Below, one piece after another: positions 35,989 to 44,366 of a stretch of 52,098 nucleotides of DNA. Position numbers and translations under genes: made by a program. A model generated the notes under the pieces. It was not told the DNA's origin, did no database searches, and saw only the letters and a program-made list of their open reading frames with translations. Source of the DNA: Clostridia bacterium (GTDB taxonomy: Bacteria > Bacillota > Clostridia > Christensenellales > Pumilibacteraceae); contig JAGAPA010000089.1 in NCBI GenBank assembly GCA_017623455.1, positions 1-52,098 of the forward strand, written 5' to 3'. Each line of letters starts with the position of its first letter. Position 1 is the first letter of the stretch.

Positions 35989-36918
35989 ATGGCATATCTA
36001 CAACTTACAAATATACATAAAAGCTTCGGTAATACGCAGGTATTAAAAGGCGTGGACGTATCGCTCGAAAAGGGCGAGGTTCTCTCTATAATCGGATCTT
36101 CAGGCAGTGGTAAAACCACGCTCTTAAGATGTATTAACTTTCTTGAAAACGCGGACAAGGGTAGTATGGTGCTTGATGGTGAAACCTTGTTTGACTGCTC
36201 AAGCGAAATAAAGGATTCCGACGCGCAGATTAGAGAAAAAACTCTCAACTTCGGACTTGTATTCCAGTCTTTCAACCTTTTTCCGCAGTATACGGTTTTC
36301 AAAAACATCACTCTTGCCCCCACGCTTCTTATCGATCACGACGCAAAGGTGCTTAGCGCAGAGCTTAAGAAAAAGCAGGCGGAGCATAAAGCAAAGCTTA
36401 AGAAAGAGGGAGTCAGAGATAAAAAGCAAGTAGCGGTTCTTTTGGCTCAGCAACGTCTTACAGATAAAGATATCAGGGAAGAAATTGAATATTTTAAGAC
36501 GCGCAGAAAGAAGGAAATAGCAGACGACGGCGAACAGCTTCTTGCAAAGATTGGTCTTGTCGAAAAGCGAAATAGCTATCCTTGCGAGCTTTCGGGCGGT
36601 CAGCAACAGCGTGTGGCAATAGCAAGAGCTCTTGCAATCAAGCCCAAGGTTTTGTGCTTTGACGAGCCTACCTCCGCGCTCGATCCCGAGCTTACGGGCG
36701 AGGTGCTAAAGGTTATCCGTTCGCTTAAGGACGAGGGCAGAACGATGATCATAGTTACCCACGAAATGGGTTTTGCAAAACACGTTTCCGACAAGATACT
36801 CTTTATGTCGGACGGAGTGGTGGAAGAAGAGGGCGATCCCGTTCAGCTTATCGAAAACCCAAGATCGGAAAAATTAAAAGCATTCCTTTCCAACGTAAGC
36901 GAAAAGGAAGAAATGTAA
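35989..36918 (+). CDS. Amino-acid ABC transporter ATP-binding protein, with insertion
   Basis: 309 residues, with the start at 35989 (AAGGTG upstream, MAYLQLTNIHKSFG). The ATPase has Walker A IGSSGSGKTTLL, Q-loop VFQSFNLFP, signature LSGGQQQRVAIARAL, Walker B VLCFDEPTSAL and the H-loop VTHEMGFA. It resembles GlnQ-type subunits of about 240 residues but holds an extra, highly charged helical stretch at residues 115-180 between the Q-loop and signature, likely a protruding coiled coil. A terminator follows. Confidence 0.93.
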   Translation: MAYLQLTNIHKSFGNTQVLKGVDVSLEKGEVLSIIGSSGSGKTTLLRCINFLENADKGSMVLDGETLFDCSSEIKDSDAQIREKTLNFGLVFQSFNLFPQYTVFKNITLAPTLLIDHDAKVLSAELKKKQAEHKAKLKKEGVRDKKQVAVLLAQQRLTDKDIREEIEYFKTRRKKEIADDGEQLLAKIGLVEKRNSYPCELSGGQQQRVAIARALAIKPKVLCFDEPTSALDPELTGEVLKVIRSLKDEGRTMIIVTHEMGFAKHVSDKILFMSDGVVEEEGDPVQLIENPRSEKLKAFLSNVSEKEEM

Positions 36919-36927
36919 AAATCAATA

Positions 36928-36970
36928 AAAAACACGTTACGTATATAAAAACGCGACGTGTTTTTGTTTT
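36928..36970 (+). terminator. Intrinsic terminator of the amino-acid ABC operon
   Basis: AAAAACACGT pairs with ACGTGTTTTT, then GTTTT. The next 240 bp hold two further hairpins (CAAGCG-TGA-CGCTTG, and an AATACAA / TTGTATT stem at 37030-37069) without a gene. Confidence 0.8.
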
Positions 36971-37208
36971 AGGCTCCGTTTAATACTTGGTTAATTTTCA
37001 AGCGTGACGCTTGACTTGAAATAGTTTACAATACAAAGAAAATTACCCATTTTAGTGGGTTATTGTATTTGGGTGTGACTTGAACGTGTCTTTAGAAATT
37101 AAGCGAGCAAGTGAGTGAGTGCAGTAATTCAAATTGTTATGCAAAAATGAGCGGTTTTGCGGATTAGTCCGTCGTAAAAAAGATAACGGCAATCGCTTTA
37201 TAAAGCTT

Positions 37209-37448
37209 TCAAATTGCTTTTATCTTTACTTCTCCGCATATAATTTCTTTGTACGAACAGCATAGCGATGAGATAAGAGGGTTGTTATCTATCCTTATTA
37301 TAAACAGATGGGGGTGAGTGGAAATTATCGTGCCGTTGTATTTTTCCACCTTGTTTCTTCCCCTGTTGACCGCGATTTTAATCGGCTTTTGGATAAGGGT
37401 ATATACTTCGTTTTTTACTTCTTGTAGGGTTTTGCATTTTTTAATCAT
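37209..37448 (-). CDS. veg: Veg family protein
   Basis: 79 residues of the Veg/DUF1021 family, small cytoplasmic proteins common in Firmicutes that in B. subtilis stimulate biofilm formation. Matching blocks are an early helix (TLQEVKNEVYTLIQKPIKIAV), NRGRNKVEKYNGTIISTHPH with the Lys/Arg-rich NRGRNKVE, LFIIRIDN, and a C-terminal SYKEIICGEVKI. It runs opposite to the SPOCS gene, whose start lies 99 bp away, as in other Clostridia. Confidence 0.88.
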   Translation of the reverse strand: MIKKCKTLQEVKNEVYTLIQKPIKIAVNRGRNKVEKYNGTIISTHPHLFIIRIDNNPLISSLCCSYKEIICGEVKIKAI

Positions 37449-37547
37449 ATAACTTATTATGCCCTTTTATTAAAAGTTTAACCGAAAAACACGCATAAAC
37501 TTTTGGCATCAGCATAAGATATACTGTTATAAAAAAGGAGGGCGTAT

Positions 37548-39050
37548 ATGGTTTTTAATCCCGTTTACGATAAAATCAGCGCGCTTAGCGCAAAAAAAGG
37601 AGAAACGGTTCAATCGGTAGTGGAGGGTTCTTTTAAGCTTTCAGGGCTTAAAGAAGTGCTTAACGTAGTGTGCAGGTGCAGAGTGTTGAAGGCGGATTGT
37701 GCCGACGGCTTTGCAAAGGCAGAGGGGGTTTTAGAGTGCAAGATCTTGTACTTGGGTGAAGAAAACGCGATAAAGAGCGAAACGTTTACTTGTGAGCTTG
37801 TTGCAAAGTCAAAGCATGAGCTTAAGGGCGGAAAGGTAAGAGCGGAATGTTCGGTAGTGGATAGCGGTGTTTCCGCACTGTCAGGCGAAGAGGTTAAGAT
37901 ATCTTCCGTTGTGGAAACGTGTTTTATAATTACCGAGTGTGAGGAGATTTCTTCACTGTCCGTTGCTTCTACCGGGTTTTACCTTAAAGATACAAGCGAG
38001 AGATACGTTGCTTGCAAGTGCTCGGACAGGGCAAAAACGGAGTATTCGCTATCCGATAAAACGGTTATGGACGAGGTGGTATTTACTCGCGGAACGTGTA
38101 TTATAAACAAGCGTAACTGCGGTGTGGATAGCATATCGGTAGAGGGCGAGGTTATCTTGGAAGCTGTTGGAACGAAAAACGGCGAGATATGCTCTCAAAC
38201 TATTGCTATGCCGTATTCTGAAACGTTTGAGTGCAATGGAACAGGGTATGGAGATACGGCGGTTGCGAGTGTAAAAGTTACCTTTTCTGATGCCGTGATA
38301 ATCGACGTAGAGGACGGTAAAAAACTTGACGGAGTGGTAAAGTGCACCTTTGATATAGCAACGTACAGCGATAGCGAATTTTCTGTGGTAAGCGACGTGT
38401 TGGGGATAAAAAAACAATTGCTCCCGACGGTAAAAAGCTATAACGTATGCGAGAAAATAAGTAATTTTACGATTTTGGAGCGCGTGGACGGAAACGTAAA
38501 GCTGGGGGATAATATGCCTGCTTGCGACGTTATTTTGTCCTCTTCCGCTTTTGATTGCGTAATAAATTCAATCAAGTGCGAAGACGGCAGTGTCAACGTA
38601 GAAGGCGTAGTTTCGGGTCGTGTGGTGTATTCGTGTTCATCTCCCGAAAAAACGGTTTCGGCGTTCGTAGTTGCGCCCTTTGCATTTTCTGCGCTCGTTC
38701 CGCTAACAGAGAGAGATGAGGTTGTTGCAAATGCTTGCGTTACCGCGGTGACGTGCAGGGTAAGACGTGGAAACGAGATTGACGTAAAAGCCGACGTCGC
38801 TGTGGAAATTCTGTCGCTGAGAAGTAAGGAGATCGCAGTAATTTCCGAGCTTACCGAGGGCGAAGATATAGTAGTTCCCACGTCCGCGTTTTCGGTATAT
38901 ATAAGCGAGGGCGGTGAGGATTTGTGGAGCGTAGCGAGCGCGTTGGGCGTTACGCCTGATACGGTTACGGAGCAAAACAGCCTGACGTTTCCGTTGACTA
39001 AAGGCGATAAGGTAACAGTATACCGTGCGCTTGACAGCAAAAAAATATAA
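37548..39050 (+). CDS. DUF3794/SPOCS domain protein with LysM end
   Basis: 500 residues, with AAAAGGAGGG just upstream. SPOCS (DUF3794) domains occur in Clostridia spore-coat or sporulation proteins. Repeated modules recur: GETVQSVVEGSFKLSG near the start and CRVLKADC, then later RVDGNVKLGDNMPACDV. The last ~50 residues (YISEGGEDLWSVASALGVTP to the GDKVTVYR end) look like a LysM peptidoglycan-binding domain. There is no signal peptide. The veg, SPOCS-LysM, ispE order recurs in Clostridia. Confidence 0.85.
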   Translation: MVFNPVYDKISALSAKKGETVQSVVEGSFKLSGLKEVLNVVCRCRVLKADCADGFAKAEGVLECKILYLGEENAIKSETFTCELVAKSKHELKGGKVRAECSVVDSGVSALSGEEVKISSVVETCFIITECEEISSLSVASTGFYLKDTSERYVACKCSDRAKTEYSLSDKTVMDEVVFTRGTCIINKRNCGVDSISVEGEVILEAVGTKNGEICSQTIAMPYSETFECNGTGYGDTAVASVKVTFSDAVIIDVEDGKKLDGVVKCTFDIATYSDSEFSVVSDVLGIKKQLLPTVKSYNVCEKISNFTILERVDGNVKLGDNMPACDVILSSSAFDCVINSIKCEDGSVNVEGVVSGRVVYSCSSPEKTVSAFVVAPFAFSALVPLTERDEVVANACVTAVTCRVRRGNEIDVKADVAVEILSLRSKEIAVISELTEGEDIVVPTSAFSVYISEGGEDLWSVASALGVTPDTVTEQNSLTFPLTKGDKVTVYRALDSKKI

Positions 39051-39065
39051 TGTTATACTATACGT

Positions 39066-39890
39066 ATGATAAAGGTTAAGGTTTATGCAAAAGTTAATAT
39101 TTCCCTGCTCGTAAACGGAACGGACAATAAGGGATACCATATACTCGATTCGGTTGTGGCGTCTGCAAATATTGCGGACGTTATTTCCGTGCAAAAAAGT
39201 GAGAGGGACGTTGTGGTAATGAGCAGTGCGAACGAGAGTATTAAGGCTAAGATACTGTCGCTCGTTGCAAAAATGCGTGAGCAGTTTGCGTTTTCGCCCG
39301 TTTGTATAAATATCGAAAATAACATTCCGCTTGGTGCAGGGCTTGGCGCGTCAAGCGCGGATATGTCGGGTGTTATAATAGGCATTGACGAGCTTTTTGA
39401 TTTGGGAATAAAAAAAGAAAAGCTCATTGAGATTGCCGATTCCGTGGGCAGTGATACTGCGTTTATGCTTGATGGAGGTTGTGGCAGAATAGAAGGTCGC
39501 AGTACGGTTACGGACAGGTTTTGCATGAAAGAGCGCAACGCTGTTATTGCGATAAAAGGCTTTTGTAATACCGCCGACGTATTCAGGCTTTACGACGGCT
39601 TGCCCAAAACGTTGCAGGCGTTGGACAACTCAGCCGTGATTCGCGCGCTTGAAAACGACGAGAGTGTCGAGGGTATAACGGCAAACGATCTGACCACCGC
39701 GTCCTCTGTCTTAAACCCCGATATTTTAAGAGCGATTAAGATAATGGGTAAGTGCGCGTACATGTCGGGAAGCGGAAGTGCGGTATTTGGCTTTGACGTA
39801 AGCGAAGACAAAACGGTAAAACTTAAAAACGAGGGTTTTGAGGTGTTTCCCTGCAAGATAGGCAATTTTGTTACGCAAGTTATAAAATAA
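39066..39890 (+). CDS. ispE: 4-diphosphocytidyl-2-C-methyl-D-erythritol kinase IspE
   Basis: Phosphorylates CDP-methylerythritol in the non-mevalonate isoprenoid pathway, using ATP. The 274 residues show the GHMP-kinase order: VYAKVNISLLV at the N-terminus, the ATP loop IPLGAGLGASSADM (about 90-103), DSVGSDTAFML, and the C-terminal MSGSGSAVFGF. Family members usually have 'GADVPF' where this has 'GSDTAF', a modest change. It follows the SPOCS gene after 15 bp and is followed by the hairpin at 39903-39941. Confidence 0.93.
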   Translation: MIKVKVYAKVNISLLVNGTDNKGYHILDSVVASANIADVISVQKSERDVVVMSSANESIKAKILSLVAKMREQFAFSPVCINIENNIPLGAGLGASSADMSGVIIGIDELFDLGIKKEKLIEIADSVGSDTAFMLDGGCGRIEGRSTVTDRFCMKERNAVIAIKGFCNTADVFRLYDGLPKTLQALDNSAVIRALENDESVEGITANDLTTASSVLNPDILRAIKIMGKCAYMSGSGSAVFGFDVSEDKTVKLKNEGFEVFPCKIGNFVTQVIK

Positions 39891-39902
39891 AGAAAAAGTG
39901 GA

Positions 39903-39941
39903 TATAATCTCCGTCAAGCTGACGACGGAGGTTATATTTTT
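39903..39941 (+). terminator. Terminator hairpin that contains the spoIIR ribosome site
   Basis: A 13-bp stem with one G-U pair (39903-39915 with 39924-39936) and a 5-T tail ends the ispE transcript. Its 3' arm carries GGAGG at 39927-39931, the only good ribosome site for the spoIIR ATG at 39944. A TATAAT also lies in the 5' arm. Confidence 0.75.
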
Positions 39942-39943
39942 AT

Positions 39944-40480
39944 ATGAAAAAGATTTTTTCGCTGATTATGAGTTTTTTAATTATTTTTATTTTTACGGGA
40001 ATAAATTCAGCGTGTTCTACTCATACTACAATCGAAGAAGGGTATGAGCTATTGAGGATACATATCCGCGCAAACAGCAACGACAAAGACGACCAATCGG
40101 TTAAACTCCTTGTCCGAGATGCGGTGGCGCAGTATATATCCTCCAAACTGCGCGCCGTGTCGTCTTTGGAAAAAGCAAAGCAGATTGTTTCCGACGAGCT
40201 TACAACTCTTAAGGCTGTTGCCGACAGAGTTCTTAGGGAAAACGATAAGACGTATGCGAGCACAGCCAAACTTTCTACCGAATTTTTCCCAACGCGTGCC
40301 TATAAAGATATCGTTGTCAAAAGCGGTTATTACGACGCTTTGATCATATCTTTGGGCGAAGGCAAAGGCGATAACTGGTGGTGTATTATCTATCCGCAGT
40401 TATGTTATGAAAGCACGGGTAACGGAAAGGTTACGTTGCGATCTAAGCTTAAGGAATTGTGGGATAAATACTTTGGTTAG
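39944..40480 (+). CDS. spoIIR: Stage II sporulation protein R
   Basis: A forespore signal that triggers processing of pro-sigma-E in the mother cell. 178 residues: an N-terminal hydrophobic export signal (1-24) precedes the conserved RIHIRANSNDKDDQSVKLLVRDAV, then FFPTRAYKDIV, SGYYDALIISLGEGKGDNWWCI and the ending IYPQLCYES. The 'GEG.GDNWWC..PxLC' ending is the family hallmark. In this family transcription is by sigma-F. The ribosome site is inside the preceding hairpin, which may restrain translation when read-through from ispE occurs. Confidence 0.95.
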   Translation: MKKIFSLIMSFLIIFIFTGINSACSTHTTIEEGYELLRIHIRANSNDKDDQSVKLLVRDAVAQYISSKLRAVSSLEKAKQIVSDELTTLKAVADRVLRENDKTYASTAKLSTEFFPTRAYKDIVVKSGYYDALIISLGEGKGDNWWCIIYPQLCYESTGNGKVTLRSKLKELWDKYFG

Positions 40481-40640
40481 AATAATGCATTTTACTCCTC
40501 TTCTTAGGATAGACTGCGCTTCTGTAAACGTAAAAGCAGAGAACTTTGCATAAACATTGCGTTTTTAGCGGATGTTGCAAAAACTGTAATACGTATTACG
40601 GAAATGCGGTCTTTTTTTGATTTTTTTAGGGGGAGAAATT

Positions 40641-41339
40641 ATGGAAAAAACTATTGAATCACAAAAAAAACGACTGAATGCAAAAAGATTTACGGCAATA
40701 ATTCTTTCGCTTTTGCTTGTCGTGTGCGCCTGTTTTGTGTTTTCTTACTCGGCTGACGCGTACGTTGTAAAGGGCAATACGTATTCTAACGTAAAAGCGG
40801 TTCAGCAACGTCTTTCCACTCTTGGTTACTATACTTACAAGGTGGACGGAATATGGGGATGGAGGACGAGCAACGCAGTCAAAAAATTCCAACGGGATTA
40901 TGGGCTTACCGTAGACGGAATAGTGGGAAAGAATACCGAAAAGGCACTTAAGATCAACTTAGGTGGCGGTTCATCTTCGCTCACAACGTCGGAGCGTAAC
41001 CTGCTTGCAAGGTGCGTATACGCCGAGGCGAGAGGAGAGCCGTATGCAGGGCAGGTCGCAATAGCTGCCGTTGTGCTTAACCGTGTTCGCTCGTCGTCTT
41101 TTCCAAATACCGTATCGGGTGTGATATACCAAAAAGGAGCGTTCACTTGCGTAAGCGACGGTCAAATCAATATGACTCCCAATTCCACCGCGTACAAGGC
41201 TGTTACCGATGCAATAAACGGTTGGGATCCCACGAACGGGTGTTTGTATTATTATAATCCTGCAACCGCAACGAGCAAGTGGATATGGTCGCTTAAGGTT
41301 GAGCTTAAGATAGGTAGGCACGCGTTTGCAAAGGCATAA
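40641..41339 (+). CDS. sleB: Spore cortex-lytic enzyme SleB
   Basis: Germination-specific lytic enzyme that degrades spore cortex peptidoglycan. 232 residues, with the start at 40641 after AGGGGGAGA. A signal peptide (about 20-45) is followed by a peptidoglycan-binding domain (YSNVKAVQQRLSTLGYYTYK to GIVGKNTEKAL, about 55-112), then the hydrolase_2 domain with ARCVYAEARGEPYAGQVAIA (catalytic Glu), AAVVLNRVRSSSFP and the GCLYYYNPATA block. ypeB follows 11 bp later, the classic pair. Confidence 0.95.
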   Translation: MEKTIESQKKRLNAKRFTAIILSLLLVVCACFVFSYSADAYVVKGNTYSNVKAVQQRLSTLGYYTYKVDGIWGWRTSNAVKKFQRDYGLTVDGIVGKNTEKALKINLGGGSSSLTTSERNLLARCVYAEARGEPYAGQVAIAAVVLNRVRSSSFPNTVSGVIYQKGAFTCVSDGQINMTPNSTAYKAVTDAINGWDPTNGCLYYYNPATATSKWIWSLKVELKIGRHAFAKA

Positions 41340-41350
41340 AGGAGGAATTT

Positions 41351-42655
41351 ATGAAAAGTAAAAATATAATCGGTGCGATAACTTCGGGGCTTGCTCTTAC
41401 CTTGGTGCTTTTAGCAATTACTTTTGGCATGGTTATGGGTGAGCTTAATGCAAAAAAGCGCGAGCTTGATAACGTTTACGAGAGCGAATTTTATTCTTTT
41501 TGTGATAACGTAAACAACTTAGAAACCGATCTCGGTAAGCTTACGGTAGCAAGAGCAAACGCGGACAGCATTGGAATTATAAACGACGCGAGGGCTCACG
41601 CGCAGAGCGCGATTGATTCATACTCGCTTCTACCGCTTGATTTCAGCTCGGAACAGTCCTGTCTTAAGTTCTTAAATCAGGTATGCGACTGGTCGGGAAG
41701 CTACGCAAAGGCGATAGCAAAAAATTCGACGGACGGCTTCGATGGGGGCGCGGAAAAGTTGTATAAGTGCGCTAAAGAGCTTAACTCACAGCTTAAAGAG
41801 ATAGTAAACAAGGTTAACGGCAATAAGATAGCCCGTCTTGAAGGAACAGAGCTTCTTGCAAAAAATTCGGTGGACTTAAATCTTTCGGTAAAGTCCATAA
41901 ACGTAGAATACCCCACGCTTATATATGACGGACCTTTTTCGGATAGAGAAGAGTTTGTTGCAAAAGCGCTTGAAAACAAGAGGGCAATAAGTGAGGAAGA
42001 GGCGATAGATATTGCTAAAAAACAGCTTGATATGAGCGAGATTGAAATGCTTGGAAAAAGCGACAGAAAGGTTGCCGTATATGAGCTTTCGGGCAAGGTG
42101 GCAGGAAGAGAAGCTTATGCTTGCATTACCCAAAAAGGCGGATACGTATCGATGTTTTTGTGTAATTGTGATGAGCATACGGGCGAATTTTTGGCGGAAA
42201 AGAGTATGGAAAAGCTAATGAAGGCAAAGCTTGAAAGTTTGGGATATACCAACATGCAGGCAGTATGGAGAAATAATAACGAAGGACATATCTATATTAA
42301 TTTTGCGCCTAAAGCTGACGGGATTATATACTATACCGATCTTGTAAAGGTTAGAGCCTCGCAAGAGGGAGGAGTAGTTGAGGGAATAGAGGCGAGCGGT
42401 TACGTTTCTTCGTATACTAAGCGCAATTATAAGGCAAAGATAAGCAAGGAGCAAGCCGAGCGCAACGTAAAGCTTGACGAGATAGTACTAAGCCGTCTTG
42501 CCGTGATTCCAACAGGTCGTACCGAACGCTTTTGCTACGAGGTGTATGGCTTCTATAACGGTGAGCAGTATTATATTTATATAGACGCGGTTACGGGTGA
42601 GCAGGTTGACGTGCTGAAAGTAGTAGGCACCGATCAGGGCGAAGCTATAATGTAA
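41351..42655 (+). CDS. ypeB: Germination protein YpeB
   Basis: Partner protein needed for SleB to localise and be stable in the spore. 434 residues: an N-terminal membrane anchor (about 7-30), a helical region to about 190, the family marker EYPTLIYDGPFSDREEF, then PepSY-type repeats (EEAIDIAKKQLD, and later ISKEQAERNV) up to the C-terminal EVYGFYNGEQYYIYIDAVTG. AGGAGG lies just upstream. A terminator follows. Confidence 0.93.
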   Translation: MKSKNIIGAITSGLALTLVLLAITFGMVMGELNAKKRELDNVYESEFYSFCDNVNNLETDLGKLTVARANADSIGIINDARAHAQSAIDSYSLLPLDFSSEQSCLKFLNQVCDWSGSYAKAIAKNSTDGFDGGAEKLYKCAKELNSQLKEIVNKVNGNKIARLEGTELLAKNSVDLNLSVKSINVEYPTLIYDGPFSDREEFVAKALENKRAISEEEAIDIAKKQLDMSEIEMLGKSDRKVAVYELSGKVAGREAYACITQKGGYVSMFLCNCDEHTGEFLAEKSMEKLMKAKLESLGYTNMQAVWRNNNEGHIYINFAPKADGIIYYTDLVKVRASQEGGVVEGIEASGYVSSYTKRNYKAKISKEQAERNVKLDEIVLSRLAVIPTGRTERFCYEVYGFYNGEQYYIYIDAVTGEQVDVLKVVGTDQGEAIM

Positions 42656-42687
42656 CGCGTTAGTGCGCAATGAATTACAACGTAACC

Positions 42688-42732
42688 AAAAAAGAGAGAA
42701 CGGCGGTTAATGAACGTCTTCTCTTTTTTTGT
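42688..42732 (+). terminator. Intrinsic terminator after ypeB
   Basis: AAAAAAGAGAGAACG pairs with CGTCTTCTCTTTTTT (one mismatch), then T. The next ~170 bp hold no gene. Confidence 0.8.
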
Positions 42733-42905
42733 TGCGGAGAGTTTGTAGAGTAAAAGCGATACCGGCAGAAATGAAAATTTCCAAAACGCCGTTACTAAAG
42801 ATTGCGCCACTTATCCGTAATGGTAGTGCCGCCGTATTGTCTTAAAACATCGGTTATTCCTTGTGTTTTGCGCGCATTTTTTGTTTTGTTAAAGAAATTT
42901 GGGTA

Positions 42906-42934
42906 TTGACAAAAGAGAGGGTTTGTGGTATTCT
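42906..42934 (+). promoter_or_regulatory. SigA-type promoter of the flavoprotein operon
   Basis: TTGACA at 42906-42911, a 17-bp spacer, TATTCT at 42929-42934 preceded by TG. Confidence 0.7.
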
Positions 42935-42953
42935 TATTGTGGGAGAAATTCTA

Positions 42954-43802
42954 ATGGAAAAATACGATATTATTATAATCGGTGCAGGACCTGCAGGGCT
43001 TACCGCCGCACTGTACGGAGCGAGAGCCAACCGCAAAGTTTTGGTGCTTGACGGCGCATTCGGTACGGGCGAGGCAGGAAAAATCTTGCATCTTGACAAC
43101 TATCCCGGAATAGAGAATACGGACGGGTTGACTTACCTGCTCACGCTAAAAGCTCAAGCGGAAAAATCCGGAGCGACGATAATAAACAGAAGCGCGATTG
43201 ACGTGAATTGTACGGCTATGACGGTAAGCACGCGAAAGGAAACGTATGTAGCTGACAACATTATTCTTGCTACGGGATGTAAAAGTCAAAAGCTTGGAAT
43301 AGAGCGAGAGAAAGAGCTTATCGGGTACGGTGTGAGCTATTGCGCTACGTGTGACGGAGCTTTGTTCAAAAATCGCGAAGTTGCGCTTGTTGGGCGCGGA
43401 AAAAAAGCGGAGGAAGACGTAAAATATCTTGCAAAAATTGCTAAAAAGGTTTATTATATAACTGAGGATAAAAATTATATTGCTCCAAACGTGGAGAATA
43501 TAAGCGCAAACGTTGAAAGGCTTGCGGGACACCCTCTCGAATCAATTATGCTAAGTGACGGAAAAGTGCTTAACGTACCGGTGATTTTTGTAAATATCGG
43601 CTATCTTCCCGAAACTTCGCTGATTGTGGGTCAGGTTAAATCGGACGGTAAAGGTTATATAATAACGGACGAAAATATGCAAACGGACGTCAGGGGTGTT
43701 TACGCCGTGGGAGATATACGGCAAAAGAATGTCAGACAAATAGTAACGGCTTGCTCGGACGGCGCGATTGCCGTAGAGCATGCAATAAGAAGAAAGGAGT
43801 AA
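42954..43802 (+). CDS. Thioredoxin-reductase-like flavoprotein
   Basis: 282 residues, starting at 42954 after GGGAGAA; an earlier in-frame start at 42861 overlaps the promoter. FAD-binding GAGPAGLTAALYG, redox pair YCATCDGAL (Cys130, Cys133), GRGKKAEEDV where NAD(P) motifs lie, and the C-terminal GDIRQKNVRQIVTACSDGAIAVEHA. Standard NADPH thioredoxin reductases carry 'HRRxxxR' about 20 residues after GxGxxA; here VYYITEDKNYI follows, so the phosphate-binding arginines are absent, and the protein is shorter than the usual ~310. A ferredoxin-linked or NADH-linked enzyme is possible. No thioredoxin gene is adjacent. Confidence 0.85.
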   Translation: MEKYDIIIIGAGPAGLTAALYGARANRKVLVLDGAFGTGEAGKILHLDNYPGIENTDGLTYLLTLKAQAEKSGATIINRSAIDVNCTAMTVSTRKETYVADNIILATGCKSQKLGIEREKELIGYGVSYCATCDGALFKNREVALVGRGKKAEEDVKYLAKIAKKVYYITEDKNYIAPNVENISANVERLAGHPLESIMLSDGKVLNVPVIFVNIGYLPETSLIVGQVKSDGKGYIITDENMQTDVRGVYAVGDIRQKNVRQIVTACSDGAIAVEHAIRRKE

Positions 43803-43805
43803 AGC

Positions 43806-44348
43806 ATGAACGTAGAAAGAGCAATATCGGTAAGAAGAAGTATCAGAAAGTTTAACAGCAGACCCGTATCGGACGAGGTTTTGCGCAAGGTTTTGCTTGC
43901 CGGAAACGACGCGCCTTCCGCGCTCAACAATCAGAAAAAGGCGATTGTGGCAATAGTGGGCGACAAGGCTAAAGCTAAGCTTAACGAGGTGGTAAAAGCA
44001 AATTCGAGCGCAGAAACCGTAGAGAGAATTACCGCGCGTCTTAACGGCGAATTTAACTTTTTCTATAACGCGCCCGTGCTTATTCTGGTAACCTCGTGCG
44101 ACGTTTTGTATCCCGAGGCGGACTGTGCGTGCGCTATTGAAAATATGTATCTTCGCGCTACCGATTTAGGACTCGGCGCGTGCTGGATTAATCAGCTTAC
44201 CAAAGTAGATTATCCCGAGCTTAAAGAGTTTTTGAAAAAGTCGGGATTGGACGAGAGTTATACCGTTTACGGCGCGCTTGCTGTCGGACATACGGAAGAA
44301 ACGTTCCATACTAAGGCTAAAAATAACAGGATTATCGTAGTGAGATAA
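43806..44348 (+). CDS. Nitroreductase-family flavoprotein
   Basis: 180 residues of the FMN-binding nitroreductase family: ISVRRSIRKFNSRPVSDEVL with the FMN phosphate-binding arginines at the N-terminus, APSALNNQ, and GLGACWINQL in the C-terminal part. Family members reduce nitroaromatics, quinones or similar substrates with NAD(P)H; the natural substrate is unknown. AGGAG precedes the ATG, three bases after the flavoprotein stop, so they form one operon. Confidence 0.9.
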   Translation: MNVERAISVRRSIRKFNSRPVSDEVLRKVLLAGNDAPSALNNQKKAIVAIVGDKAKAKLNEVVKANSSAETVERITARLNGEFNFFYNAPVLILVTSCDVLYPEADCACAIENMYLRATDLGLGACWINQLTKVDYPELKEFLKKSGLDESYTVYGALAVGHTEETFHTKAKNNRIIVVR

Positions 44349-44366
44349 TAAAGGAGAAAAACGACA

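Noticed and set aside
39870-39915. A sigma-F promoter for spoIIR
   Set aside because: A GGATATAAT resembles the -10, but no matching -35 is present at the right spacing, so I do not call it as a feature.
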